From positions 1 through 64,000 of the forward strand of contig CANRFB010000003.1 of assembly GCA_947629785.1 (NCBI GenBank): 64,000 bases of DNA, given 5' to 3'. The notes under the pieces are model-generated. The model had not been told where the DNA came from and did no database searches. It worked only from the letters and a program-made list of their open reading frames with translations. The DNA comes from an uncultured Clostridia bacterium (GTDB lineage: Bacteria > Bacillota > Clostridia > Oscillospirales > Ruminococcaceae). Each line of letters starts with the position of its first letter. The first letter of the stretch is position 1. The position numbers were made by a program, and so were the translations under genes. This document shows, piece by piece, positions 51,033 to 59,856 of the stretch.

Positions 51033-53141
51033 ATGTCAGAAACAGTAAATCAGGGTGTTAAAAGTGTTCCCGAATATTTTGGCTGCAACGTTTTTAACAA
51101 GGAGACCATGAAAGAGAGACTTCCGAAAAACGTTTACAAGTCCCTGCTGAAAACTCAGGAACTGGGCGTTGCGTTGGACGTTGACGTTGCGGAAGTTATC
51201 GCAAATTCCATGAAGGAATGGGCTGTTGAAAAGGGTGCTACTCACTATACACACTGGTTCCACCCGATGACAGGTATCACAGCCGAAAAGCATGACTCTT
51301 TCATTTCGCCTACAAGCGACGGAAAAGTTATTATGGAATTCTCCGGAAAAGAGCTTATCAAGGGCGAACCTGACGCATCATCTTTCCCCTCGGGCGGTCT
51401 GAGAGCTACTTTTGAAGCAAGAGGCTATACCGCTTGGGATCCTACTTCTCCTGCTTTTGTAAAGGACGGCTCACTGTACATTCCTACAGCTTTCTGTTCC
51501 TACACAGGCGAGATCCTCGATAAGAAAACTCCGCTTCTCCGTTCAATGGACGTTGTTTCCGAGCAGGCTATACGCGTACTGAGACTTTTCGGAAATACCA
51601 CTGCTACAAGAGTTACCACAACGGTAGGTCCCGAGCAGGAATACTTCCTCGTTGACAAGAAGCTTTACGATCAGAGACGCGACCTTATCCTTACCGGCAG
51701 AACGCTTTTCGGCGCAAAAGCCCCCAAGGGTCAGGAACTGGAAGACCACTATTTCGGAAACATCAAGGAAAGAGTTTCCGCTTACATGAAAGACCTTGAC
51801 GAGGAACTCTGGAAATTAGGCATTCTTGCCAAGACAAAGCACAACGAAGTTGCTCCCGCGCAGCACGAACTTGCTCCTATTTTCGCAACTTCAAATGTTG
51901 CAGCCGATCAGAACGCTCTTACCATGGAGATAATGAAAAAGACCGCTCTCAAACACGGTCTGGTATGTCTGCTCCACGAAAAGCCTTTTGCGGGCGTAAA
52001 CGGTTCGGGTAAGCACAACAACTGGTCTATTTCCACCAATGACGGTCAGAATCTCCTTGATCCCGGCGAGAATCCCAAGGACAACATTCAGTTCCTTACA
52101 TTCCTTGTTGCAGTAATCAAGGCGGTAAATAATTATTCCGACCTGCTGAGACTTTCGGTAGCTTCTGCGGGCAACGATCACAGACTCGGCGCAAATGAAG
52201 CACCTCCTGCAATTGTTTCCATATTCCTCGGCGATGAGCTTCAGACTATACTTGACGCTCTGGAAACAGGCAGGATGATAACCACAAACAAAGATAAGGA
52301 ATTTGTTATCGGCGTTGAAGCACTTCCTAACTTCCCGAAAGACACCACCGACAGAAACAGGACTTCGCCGTTTGCTTTCACTGGAAACAAGTTCGAGTTC
52401 AGAGCGCTTGGTTCTGCGGATTCCATCGCCTGCACAAATATGATACTCAACACGATCGTTGCGCACGTTCTGAAAGAATTTGCCGACAAGCTGGAAAATT
52501 CCAAGGACTTTTCTTCCGACCTCAACAAGCTGCTTATCGAGACTATCAAGGAAAACAAGCAGATCATCTTCAACGGCAACGGTTATGATGATTCTTGGAT
52601 CGAAGAAGCCAAGAAGCGCGGACTTCCCAATCTTGTTTCCACGGTCGACGCCGTTCCGCACTATTCAGATGACAAGAACGTTGCTATCTTTGAGGAATTC
52701 AAAGTCCTTACAAGGACTGAGATCGAGTCCAGACAGGAAATTCTCCTTGAAAACTACTCCAAGATCATTAATATCGAAGCCCTTACAATGGTCGATATGG
52801 CAAGAAAGCAGATCATTCCCGCAGGACTGGAATTTACCAAGGAACTCGCGGATTCCATGGTCGCAAAGAAATCGCTGGGCGTTAATTTCGACGCGGAGAA
52901 AGCGCTTATCGACAAGGCTTCCTGCCTGACAAACAGTATTCTTGAAGCTACGGACGCTCTTGACAGCAAGCTTCTTGAAGTAAAGAATTACGAGGAGGGC
53001 GAGCCTGCTGCAAGATATTACAGAGATGTTATTTTCGCGGCAATGCAGTCTCTGAGATCTGTAGTTGACGAACTGGAGACAATTGCACCCGAAAAGATAT
53101 GGCCGTTCCCCACATACGCCGATCTGCTTTTCAAGGTTTGA
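51033..53141 (+). CDS. glnN: glutamine synthetase type III
   Basis: GSIII makes glutamine from glutamate and ammonia with ATP. The 702-residue length and the start SVPEYFGCNVFNKETM are typical of the GlnN class found in Bacteroidetes and many Clostridia. Core blocks include GATHYTHWFHPMTG, the metal-binding VGPEQEYFLVD, KHNEVAPAQHE, GVNGSGKHNNWS and GNDHRLGANEAPPA. ATG at 51033 follows GGGAGG. Expression is probably governed by the leader terminator. It ends at a strong terminator. Confidence 0.98.
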   Translation: MSETVNQGVKSVPEYFGCNVFNKETMKERLPKNVYKSLLKTQELGVALDVDVAEVIANSMKEWAVEKGATHYTHWFHPMTGITAEKHDSFISPTSDGKVIMEFSGKELIKGEPDASSFPSGGLRATFEARGYTAWDPTSPAFVKDGSLYIPTAFCSYTGEILDKKTPLLRSMDVVSEQAIRVLRLFGNTTATRVTTTVGPEQEYFLVDKKLYDQRRDLILTGRTLFGAKAPKGQELEDHYFGNIKERVSAYMKDLDEELWKLGILAKTKHNEVAPAQHELAPIFATSNVAADQNALTMEIMKKTALKHGLVCLLHEKPFAGVNGSGKHNNWSISTNDGQNLLDPGENPKDNIQFLTFLVAVIKAVNNYSDLLRLSVASAGNDHRLGANEAPPAIVSIFLGDELQTILDALETGRMITTNKDKEFVIGVEALPNFPKDTTDRNRTSPFAFTGNKFEFRALGSADSIACTNMILNTIVAHVLKEFADKLENSKDFSSDLNKLLIETIKENKQIIFNGNGYDDSWIEEAKKRGLPNLVSTVDAVPHYSDDKNVAIFEEFKVLTRTEIESRQEILLENYSKIINIEALTMVDMARKQIIPAGLEFTKELADSMVAKKSLGVNFDAEKALIDKASCLTNSILEATDALDSKLLEVKNYEEGEPAARYYRDVIFAAMQSLRSVVDELETIAPEKIWPFPTYADLLFKV

Positions 53142-53246
53142 TCCGAAGTTTCTATTATCCGAGATGTGTGAATACTGTTCATGCATTTACTCACTTTACA
53201 CGGCAGACGGATTTTCCCTGAATCTGTCAGCCAATCTCCCTGAATG

Positions 53247-53277
53247 CCCGTCCGGAAATATCCGGACGGGTGTTTTT
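53247..53277 (+). terminator. terminator after glnN
   Basis: CCCGTCCGGA and TCCGGACGGG form a perfect 10-bp stem with a four-base loop, then TGTTTTT. Confidence 0.92.
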
Positions 53278-53887
53278 ATTTTGTTATTACCTTTTTATGC
53301 CAGCATTTTTTTGAACATTCCGGACATTTCAAAACACGGTCGCTGCCGTAATGAACGGAAAATATGACCGCTTTTTTTGACGGAACATATCTGTTGCGGC
53401 AGTTCTGGCATTCGTAATATCCGGAATCCCGTTCAAGCAGCACGGCATAAAATTCAAATACTATTGCAGTGATACCTCCGGAAATACATAGGAAAATGCT
53501 TACAAACGGTTCACTTGCGGCTATAAATAATCCGCATACGACCATTATCAGCGAAATGAATACTCCCGACAAGCCGATGAAAAATTCTGCTTTTGTAAGT
53601 TTTGTGTTTTTATCCTTTTCAAGTTCAGAAATGTCAGCAAGGTTTTTCTCGGCTATCTCCTTGTAATTTTCCATGGCAATTTTTCCTCCCGTAAGCAGTT
53701 CGTTTACACTTATTCCCAGTATTCCGCAAAGTTCAATCATGATCGAAGCATCGGGCAGAGAACGTCCCGTTTCCCATTTTGAAACGGCTCTGTCGGTTAT
53801 GCCGAGTTTTTCGGCAAGGGCTGCTTGGGTAAGACCCATATCCTTTCGGCACGCGGCAATAAATTTTCCTGTTTTCTCCTGATCCAT
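53276..53887 (-). CDS. membrane-bound XRE-HTH regulator with a zinc-ribbon tail
   Basis: The 203-residue protein has an N-terminal XRE HTH (GLTQAALAEKLGITDRAVSKWETGRSLPD), then a linker, two membrane helices (about 105-150) and a C-terminal zinc ribbon (CQNC and CPEC). The layout suggests a membrane-tethered DNA-binding sensor. ATG at 53887 follows AAAGGAGGTATCAGG. It has its own promoter. Its target and signal are unknown. Confidence 0.85.
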   Translation of the reverse strand: MDQEKTGKFIAACRKDMGLTQAALAEKLGITDRAVSKWETGRSLPDASIMIELCGILGISVNELLTGGKIAMENYKEIAEKNLADISELEKDKNTKLTKAEFFIGLSGVFISLIMVVCGLFIAASEPFVSIFLCISGGITAIVFEFYAVLLERDSGYYECQNCRNRYVPSKKAVIFSVHYGSDRVLKCPECSKKCWHKKVITK

Positions 53888-53911
53888 ACCTGATACCTCC
53901 TTTCAGCCTTA

Positions 53912-53940
53912 ATTATACATTATCCAAAGATTTTTGTAAA
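53912..53940 (-). promoter_or_regulatory. promoter of the membrane XRE gene
   Basis: TTTACA (53935-53940) and TATAAT (53912-53917) on the minus strand have a 17-base spacer. Confidence 0.7.
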
Positions 53941-54046
53941 CATACCGGAAGTTGAGCTGCGGAAAATTTTTTTACAAAATAATTTCTTAACAATTACGTC
54001 GTAATTTGTCTTGATTATCAATTACCATCTGTTCGGGAAAAATACG

Positions 54047-54074
54047 TTGACAAATCATAAGAATGTGGTATAAT
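54047..54074 (+). promoter_or_regulatory. promoter of the small zinc-ribbon gene
   Basis: TTGACA (54047-54052) and TATAAT (54069-54074) have a 16-base spacer and an extended TGG. Confidence 0.75.
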
Positions 54075-54101
54075 ATAATAAGTTTATAAGGAGGGTTTTA
54101 T

Positions 54102-54293
54102 ATGGCAATGAAGATCGATGAAAAAGGCTTTAATGCTGTGGATATTTTTTTAAAGGAAATTTCTGAAAAAGGCAAGTCTGACACTGTATGTCCATATTGT
54201 AAAACCAGACTTGAACTATTGACAAACAATACTTCTTATGAAGTAAAATGTCAGACACAGAACTGTTTAAGAGAAACATTTCGCGGTATATAA
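54102..54293 (+). CDS. small zinc-ribbon-like protein of unknown function
   Basis: The 63-residue protein has CPYCKTRLELL and a later CQTQNC, i.e. two Cys pairs that can hold a zinc. There is no other recognised domain. It has its own promoter, a good AAGGAGGG ribosome-binding site and its own terminator, so it is very likely expressed as a single-gene unit. Confidence 0.75.
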   Translation: MAMKIDEKGFNAVDIFLKEISEKGKSDTVCPYCKTRLELLTNNTSYEVKCQTQNCLRETFRGI

Positions 54294-54310
54294 CTAAAAT
54301 ACTATTCTGA

Positions 54311-54348
54311 AGCGCTCCCGCTTTCATAAACCAAGCGGGGTGCTTTTT
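54311..54348 (+). terminator. terminator of the small zinc-ribbon gene
   Basis: CCCGCTT and AAGCGGG with outer AGC/GCT pairing, followed by CTTTTTAAATTTTT. Confidence 0.8.
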
Positions 54349-54379
54349 AAATTTTTGACAACATTTTTTCAAAATATGG

Positions 54380-54408
54380 TTGAAATTTGTAACAGGATAG
54401 TGTATAAT
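54380..54408 (+). promoter_or_regulatory. glyA promoter
   Basis: TTGAAA (54380-54385) and TATAAT (54403-54408) have a 17-base spacer. Confidence 0.72.
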
Positions 54409-54443
54409 AATAGGGAATTATTTTTTGTAAAGGAGAATTTCCC

Positions 54444-55697
54444 ATGTATAACGATATTATGGATACTATAGGCTTCGTCGCCAATGCCGACCCCGAAGTA
54501 GGCGAGGGCATGAAGAAAGAACTTGCACGTCAGAGGAGAAATCTGGAGCTTATTGCCAGTGAAAATCTTGTTTCTCCTGCGGTAATGGCGGCAATGGGTT
54601 CGGTGCTTACCAATAAATACGCCGAGGGTTATCCCGGAAAACGTTACTACGGCGGCTGCGAATGTGTGGATATTGTGGAAAATATCGCTATCGAACGGGC
54701 AAAGAAGCTTTTCGGCGCGGGCTATGCAAACGTTCAGGCACATTCGGGCGCGCAGGCGAACACCGCCGTTTATTTTGCACTTCTCGAACCGGGCGACACC
54801 GTTCTGGGAATGAGCCTTGCCCATGGCGGACACCTTACGCACGGTTCTCCCGTAAACCTTTCCGGAAAATATTTTAACTTTGTTTCCTACGGTCTGGGCG
54901 ATGATGAAACCATTGATTATAACAAGGTTGAAGCTCTTGCCAAGGAGCATAAACCGAAACTTATAGTTGCGGGAGCATCGGCTTATCCGAGAATAATAGA
55001 TTTCCCAAAACTCCGCGAAATTGCCGATTCCGTGGGCGCATATCTTATGGTGGATATGGCGCATATTGCGGGGCTTGTAGCCGCAGGAGTCCACCCGTCA
55101 CCCGTTCCGTATGCTCACATTACCACAACGACTACACATAAGACCCTCAGAGGACCGAGAGGCGGACTGATCCTCACAAACGATGAGGAGCTTGCAAAGA
55201 AGATAAACAAGGCTGTTTTCCCGGGAATACAGGGCGGACCGCTTATGCACGTTATCGCGGCAAAAGCCGTTTGCTTCGGCGAGGCGCTTAAACCCGAGTT
55301 CAAAGAGTACGGCAAGAAAATCGTTGCAAATGCTCAGGCGCTTGCAAAAGGACTCGTTTCAAGAGGTTTTGACCTTGTTTCGGGCGGAACTGACAACCAC
55401 CTTATGCTTGTTGATCTCCGTCCATTTGACATTACCGGAAAGGAACTGGAACACCGTCTTGATGAAGTATACATTACCGTAAACAAAAATGCCATTCCCA
55501 ACGACCCGCAAAGTCCGTTCATTACGAGCGGCGTGAGAATTGGCACTCCTGCCGTTACAAGCCGCGGACTTGGTACTGACGACATGGAAAAGATCGCGGA
55601 GTTCATTTACCTGACTGCAAAGGATTTTGAAAACAAAGCTGATGAGATCCGCGCGGGCGTAAATGAAATTTGCGCTAAATATCCGCTTTATGAATAA
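54444..55697 (+). CDS. glyA: serine hydroxymethyltransferase
   Basis: GlyA interconverts serine and glycine while charging tetrahydrofolate with a one-carbon unit. The 417-residue length is normal. It has [42 protein letters not shown], and [15 protein letters not shown] with the PLP-binding Lys. ATG at 54444 follows AAAGGAG. It has its own promoter. A hairpin separates it from rarA. Confidence 0.98.
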   Translation: MYNDIMDTIGFVANADPEVGEGMKKELARQRRNLELIASENLVSPAVMAAMGSVLTNKYAEGYPGKRYYGGCECVDIVENIAIERAKKLFGAGYANVQAHSGAQANTAVYFALLEPGDTVLGMSLAHGGHLTHGSPVNLSGKYFNFVSYGLGDDETIDYNKVEALAKEHKPKLIVAGASAYPRIIDFPKLREIADSVGAYLMVDMAHIAGLVAAGVHPSPVPYAHITTTTTHKTLRGPRGGLILTNDEELAKKINKAVFPGIQGGPLMHVIAAKAVCFGEALKPEFKEYGKKIVANAQALAKGLVSRGFDLVSGGTDNHLMLVDLRPFDITGKELEHRLDEVYITVNKNAIPNDPQSPFITSGVRIGTPAVTSRGLGTDDMEKIAEFIYLTAKDFENKADEIRAGVNEICAKYPLYE

Positions 55698-55718
55698 TTT
55701 CCGAATTTAATAATTTGT

Positions 55719-55753
55719 CCCCGTTTTAAGACCGATACGGCTTTAAAACGGGG
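55719..55753. terminator. hairpin after glyA
   Basis: CCCCGTTTTAA and TTAAAACGGGG form an 11-bp or longer stem around an about 11-base loop. There is no U run directly after it, so termination strength is uncertain. Confidence 0.55.
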
Positions 55754-55777
55754 AAATTGCTGATAGGCTGTGATCTA

Positions 55778-57043
55778 ATGAATACTCCTCTTGCGGACAG
55801 GATACGTCCGAAATCTCTTGACGACGTGGTTGGTCAGTCACATATCCTCGGCGAGGGAAAACCGCTTCGCAGGATAATCGAAAACGGGAAGATCCCCAAT
55901 ATGATATTCTACGGAAGTTCGGGAGTGGGGAAAACCACCGTTGCACGGATAATTGCAGAAAATGCGGGAATGAAACTTCACAAGCTGAACGGCACTTCCG
56001 CTTCAATATCCGACATCAAGGACGTTATTGCCGATACAAACACCATTGACGGCATTAATGGTGTTCTGCTATATCTGGACGAGATACAATACCTTAACAA
56101 AAAACAGCAGCAGTCTTTGCTGGAATATATTGAAAACGGTCAGATAACCCTTATTGCTTCCACCACCGAAAACCCGTATTTTTACGTTTACAACGCCATA
56201 ATAAGCCGCTGTACGGTATTTGAATTCAAGCCCCTTACGGCGGAAGAACTCATGCCTGCAATAACGCGGGCATTCCATCTCGTGGCTGACGAAATGGGGA
56301 TCAAGATCAAGGTGGAAAAAGGCGTTGTGGATCATATTGCCCACGGCTGCGGGGGAGATGTGCGCAAATCCATAAATACCGCAGAACTCTGCGTCCTTTC
56401 CGCAGCGGGAACGGACAGTGAGATAATAATTACAAAAGAAACCGCCGAAACGCTTACACAGCGCAGCAATATGCGCTATGACCGCGACGGCGATTCTCAT
56501 TACGATATTTTGTCGGCTTTGCAGAAATCCATACGGGGTTCGGACGAGAACGCCGCGCTCCATTATGCCGCACGGCTTATTGAAGCGGGGGATATTATCT
56601 CACTTTCGCGGAGACTTCTGGTCATTGCTGCGGAGGATATAGGTCTTGCATATCCGCAGGCAATTGCAATTGTAAAAGCCTGCGTTGACAGCGCTATGCA
56701 GCTTGGACTTCCCGAAGCCCGTCTGCCGTTGGGAGAAGCGGTCATACTTCTTGCCACATCGCCCAAATCCAATTCGGGCATAATGGCAATAGACGCGGCT
56801 CTTGATGATGTGAGAAACAAGGATTGCGGCGATTTCCCAAGACATCTGCAAAACAAGCATTTTGACGGCGAGGGCGCGGCTGTGGTCGGGCAGCATTATC
56901 TGTATCCTCACAACTTTCCCGATCATTATGTGAAACAGCAGTATCTTCCCGACCCTATAAAGGACGCCGTATATTACCAATACGGCGAAAACAAGATCGA
57001 ACAGGCTGCAAAACATTACTGGGAGAGAATAAAAGGGAAATGA
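55778..57043 (+). CDS. rarA: replication-associated recombination protein A (RarA/MgsA)
   Basis: RarA is an AAA+ ATPase related to clamp loaders that acts at stalled replication forks. The 421-residue protein has the start PLADRIRPKSLDDVVGQSH, Walker A GSSGVGKTT, Walker B LLYLDEIQYLN, sensor 1 STTENPYF and the C-terminal MgsA tetramerisation domain (ISLSRRLLVIAAEDIGLAYPQA). ATG at 55778 is preferred over an in-frame TTG at 55757 on family grounds; its ribosome-binding site is weak. Its stop abuts the convergent S1-domain gene. Confidence 0.95.
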   Translation: MNTPLADRIRPKSLDDVVGQSHILGEGKPLRRIIENGKIPNMIFYGSSGVGKTTVARIIAENAGMKLHKLNGTSASISDIKDVIADTNTIDGINGVLLYLDEIQYLNKKQQQSLLEYIENGQITLIASTTENPYFYVYNAIISRCTVFEFKPLTAEELMPAITRAFHLVADEMGIKIKVEKGVVDHIAHGCGGDVRKSINTAELCVLSAAGTDSEIIITKETAETLTQRSNMRYDRDGDSHYDILSALQKSIRGSDENAALHYAARLIEAGDIISLSRRLLVIAAEDIGLAYPQAIAIVKACVDSAMQLGLPEARLPLGEAVILLATSPKSNSGIMAIDAALDDVRNKDCGDFPRHLQNKHFDGEGAAVVGQHYLYPHNFPDHYVKQQYLPDPIKDAVYYQYGENKIEQAAKHYWERIKGK

Positions 57044-57973
57044 TCATTGTTCCCCGAATCTGCTTTCAATTATTTTCGGAGAAAGGTCGGAGGAATATTT
57101 CCAATGTGAAATATGTCCTTCGGTTATGAAATATTCGGGCGGGCGGTGTATTGCGGCACCGTTGAAAACGTCAACTATTATAAGCTTGACTTTCATTTTT
57201 TCTGGAATAAGAGCTTTTATGTAAACGCTTGCGTGCTGTCCTGCCGAAACGCCCTCCTTTGGTTCGGCAAGTCCTGCAAGATTAGGCGCAAGTTCCACGA
57301 ATATCCCATAATCTTCCACACTGCGGATAATTCCCGAAACTGTCTCGCCGTAGTTGAAACGTGAAGCGTTTTCTTCCCATGTGCCGAGAAGTTCTTTGTG
57401 GGAAAGCCAGACTCTTCCGCCGCTGATGTCCTTTATTACAACAAAAATATCCTGTCCCGCCTGAAAGCGGTCGGAGGGGTGGGAGATCCTCGAAACGGAT
57501 ATTGCGTCTATGGGAATAAGGGACGGTATTCCGCAGCCTATGTCAACAAACGCCCCGAACTGTTCAAGATGGGTGACTTTTGCGGGAATGACATCTCCGG
57601 GAGTAAGGCGGGAAATAAATTCTTCCATGCACTCCTGCTGTGCGGCTTTCCTTGAAAGTACGGCGTTGTATGCTCCGTGTTCGTCCTTGTAGATCTGCTT
57701 TATCTTGAAACAGACAGGCTTGTTGACCTTTGTTATAAGGGCAATATCCTTGGTTGTTCCCTCGGCAATGCCTATTGCTCCTTCTTCGCGGGGAATGACG
57801 GCTTTTGCGCAGGGAATATCAAGGTGGAGATCATGATCGTTATCGCATATCAGTACGCGGGCTTCAAGGGTTTTCTCCTGAAGCATGGCTTCCTGCATGG
57901 CGAAAATTGACTTTAAGCAGTTCTGGTTTTCGGGCGCGGCGAATATCGCGCCCTCAGGGCTGAAATTTTTCAT
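57044..57973 (-). CDS. S1-domain RNA-binding protein
   Basis: The 309-residue protein has a first third without a named domain, then one S1 domain (about 126-195, GDVIPAKVTHLEQFGAFVDIG) and a second, more divergent one (about 207-275, GETVSGIIRSVEDYGIFVEL). Its first part resembles the ribosomal S1/IspH-neighbour type seen in Firmicutes. It probably binds RNA or the ribosome. GGGAGGT precedes the ATG, but that site can pair with CCTCCCG upstream, which suggests translational control. Confidence 0.85.
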   Translation of the reverse strand: MKNFSPEGAIFAAPENQNCLKSIFAMQEAMLQEKTLEARVLICDNDHDLHLDIPCAKAVIPREEGAIGIAEGTTKDIALITKVNKPVCFKIKQIYKDEHGAYNAVLSRKAAQQECMEEFISRLTPGDVIPAKVTHLEQFGAFVDIGCGIPSLIPIDAISVSRISHPSDRFQAGQDIFVVIKDISGGRVWLSHKELLGTWEENASRFNYGETVSGIIRSVEDYGIFVELAPNLAGLAEPKEGVSAGQHASVYIKALIPEKMKVKLIIVDVFNGAAIHRPPEYFITEGHISHWKYSSDLSPKIIESRFGEQ

Positions 57974-57979
57974 TTTGTA

Positions 57980-58042
57980 CCTCCCGAGTTTTGATAGAAT
58001 TGTATCGGTTCGCTTTTCAATTCTATGCGCAGACGCGGGAGG
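57980..58042 (-). promoter_or_regulatory. nested hairpin covering the ribosome-binding site of the S1-domain gene
   Basis: On the minus strand CCTCCCG (58036-58042) can pair perfectly with CGGGAGG (57980-57986), which is the Shine-Dalgarno. Inside lies a second perfect 9-bp stem, ATAGAATTG/CAATTCTAT (57994-58002 and 58018-58026). Confidence 0.65.
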
Positions 58043-58047
58043 ATATT

Positions 58048-58392
58048 CTATAATTTGGAAATGTTTCTTCCGCCATAGCCTATGATAATTCTGGTGGCTT
58101 GCGATTCTTCTTCGCGGCGGCAGACAACTTCAAGAATATGGTCGGAACCGGCATAGTCCCGTTCGCTGCCCTCGGCATCGCGGATATAGGCGGCATTGTA
58201 GATCGGCATGGAATAGGTGGGGGACGTTCCCGAAAGCGTGTTGAATGTTGCAAAGTTGTTTATGCTGTTTGTGGGATGTTTTGAGTTTATTTCCCGCGTT
58301 CCGACAGATGCAAGGGGAGAAAGGGCTCTTTTCAGTGCTCCTGCTGCATGATCTGCGCTGTCGGGAGAATCAAAACTTGCTCTTATTTTCAT
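58048..58392 (-). CDS. hypothetical protein, unrecognised family
   Basis: The 114-residue protein has no signal peptide, membrane helix or Cys motif that I recognise. It looks like a small soluble alpha/beta domain, ending with YGGRNISKL. ATG at 58392 follows AAGGAGTGATCC well; a GTG nine bases earlier lies within that site. It lies upstream of the S1-domain gene on the same strand, 74 bases apart, so the two may be cotranscribed. Confidence 0.7.
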   Translation of the reverse strand: MKIRASFDSPDSADHAAGALKRALSPLASVGTREINSKHPTNSINNFATFNTLSGTSPTYSMPIYNAAYIRDAEGSERDYAGSDHILEVVCRREEESQATRIIIGYGGRNISKL

Positions 58393-58461
58393 TTGGATCA
58401 CTCCTTTTGAATGGGATATTTTTAGTTTACAAAAAATTTCTTAAAATATTGATGAAAATAA

Positions 58462-58490
58462 TTGCCTTTGACAGTAAAATGTGGTATAAT
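58462..58490 (+). promoter_or_regulatory. promoter of DUF951-prfA operon
   Basis: TTGCCT (58462-58467) and TATAAT (58485-58490) have a 17-base spacer and an extended TGG. Confidence 0.7.
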
Positions 58491-58529
58491 ATCTTTGTAT
58501 GTTAATTTTTTGGTTCGGAGATGTGGAAT

Positions 58530-58724
58530 ATGGATATTCGTCCCAAGGATATTCTTGTTATGAAAAAAAAACACCCTTGCGGCGATAACCGTATGCTGGT
58601 GCTAAGATCGGGAATGGATTTCAAACTGCGCTGCTGCGGCTGCGGTCATGAATTTATGGTTCCCAGAAGCAAAATTGAAAAAAATGTCAGAAGCGTTGAG
58701 AGAACGGAATCTTCCGAGCCGTAG
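58530..58724 (+). CDS. DUF951 family protein
   Basis: The 64-residue protein begins MDIRPKDILVMKKKHPCGDN and has CCGCGHEFMVPRSKIEK, a small zinc-ribbon-like fold that defines DUF951, often encoded near translation genes in Firmicutes. ATG at 58530 has GGAG nine bases upstream; the earlier ATG at 58521 abuts that site. It is the first gene of the operon that continues with prfA. Confidence 0.9.
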   Translation: MDIRPKDILVMKKKHPCGDNRMLVLRSGMDFKLRCCGCGHEFMVPRSKIEKNVRSVERTESSEP

Positions 58725-58768
58725 CGTGTTTTCTTTTTGAATGGAAATAATTTGAAAGGAAAATGCGA

Positions 58769-59845
58769 ATGTTTGAAAAATTAAAGCTTACGGAGCAGAA
58801 ATATAACGAAATAGGCGAAAAGCTTACCGATATGTCGGTCATTTCCGACAATAAGCTTTACGCTTCCCTTATGAAAGAATACAAGAATCTCACTCCCGTT
58901 GTGGAAAAGTACAGGGAGTATGAAAAGTGCAGGAAAACCATGGAGGACGCCCGCGAACTTCTTGACGAGGGCGGTTCGGACAGGGAAATGAAAGAACTTG
59001 CTCAGATTGAATTTGACGAAAGCAGGGAACGGCTGGAAATTCTCAGCGAAGAACTGAAAATTCTGCTTCTGCCGAAAGATCCCAATGACGAGAAAAATGT
59101 TATCATTGAAATTCGCGGCGGCGCAGGCGGCGAAGAAGCGGCACTTTTTGCAAATTCGCTGTTCCGTATGTATTCCATGTACGCGGAGGCAAGGCACTGG
59201 AAAACGGAAGTTCTTAATGCGAATCCCACAGAACTTGGGGGATTCAAGGAGATAAGTTTCAGCGTTGAGGGGGAGGGCGCGTATTCGCGGCTGAAATATG
59301 AAAGCGGCGTTCACCGCGTTCAAAGAGTTCCCGAGACCGAATCACAGGGACGTATACACACTTCAACGGTAACGGTTGCAGTTCTTGCGGAAGCCGACGA
59401 GGTGGAACTTGAAATTTCTCCTACAGACCTGAAAATAGATGTTTTCCGCGCGTCGGGAGCAGGCGGTCAGCACATCAACAAAACGGAATCGGCAGTTCGG
59501 ATAACGCATATTCCCACGGGTGTTGTTGTGGAATGTCAGGACGAACGCAGTCAGTACAAGAACAAGGACAGAGCCATGAAGATACTCCGTTCCAGACTGT
59601 ATGAATCGCTTATGGAAGAACAGAATGAAAAGATAGCTTCCGAAAGAAGATTACAGGTCGGTACGGGAAATCGTTCCGAACGGATAAGGACATATAATTT
59701 CCCCGAAAGCAGGGTAACGGACCATAGGATAGGTCTTACGCTTTACAAGCTTGAATATATATTGAACGGCAGCCTTGACGAAATAATCGACGCCCTTGCA
59801 ACGGCAGATCAGGCGGCAAAGCTGTCGGCTCAGGGTGACGAATAA
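58769..59845 (+). CDS. prfA: peptide chain release factor 1
   Basis: RF1 reads UAA/UAG stop codons and triggers release. The 358-residue protein has the GGQ motif ([16 protein letters not shown]) and the RF1 recognition loop [13 protein letters not shown], where the tripeptide is PET in the place of the usual P-x-T. ATG at 58769 has AAAGGA eight bases before it. It lies 11 bases before the sua5 gene. Confidence 0.98.
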   Translation: MFEKLKLTEQKYNEIGEKLTDMSVISDNKLYASLMKEYKNLTPVVEKYREYEKCRKTMEDARELLDEGGSDREMKELAQIEFDESRERLEILSEELKILLLPKDPNDEKNVIIEIRGGAGGEEAALFANSLFRMYSMYAEARHWKTEVLNANPTELGGFKEISFSVEGEGAYSRLKYESGVHRVQRVPETESQGRIHTSTVTVAVLAEADEVELEISPTDLKIDVFRASGAGGQHINKTESAVRITHIPTGVVVECQDERSQYKNKDRAMKILRSRLYESLMEEQNEKIASERRLQVGTGNRSERIRTYNFPESRVTDHRIGLTLYKLEYILNGSLDEIIDALATADQAAKLSAQGDE

Positions 59846-59856
59846 AGGTGAATTCA

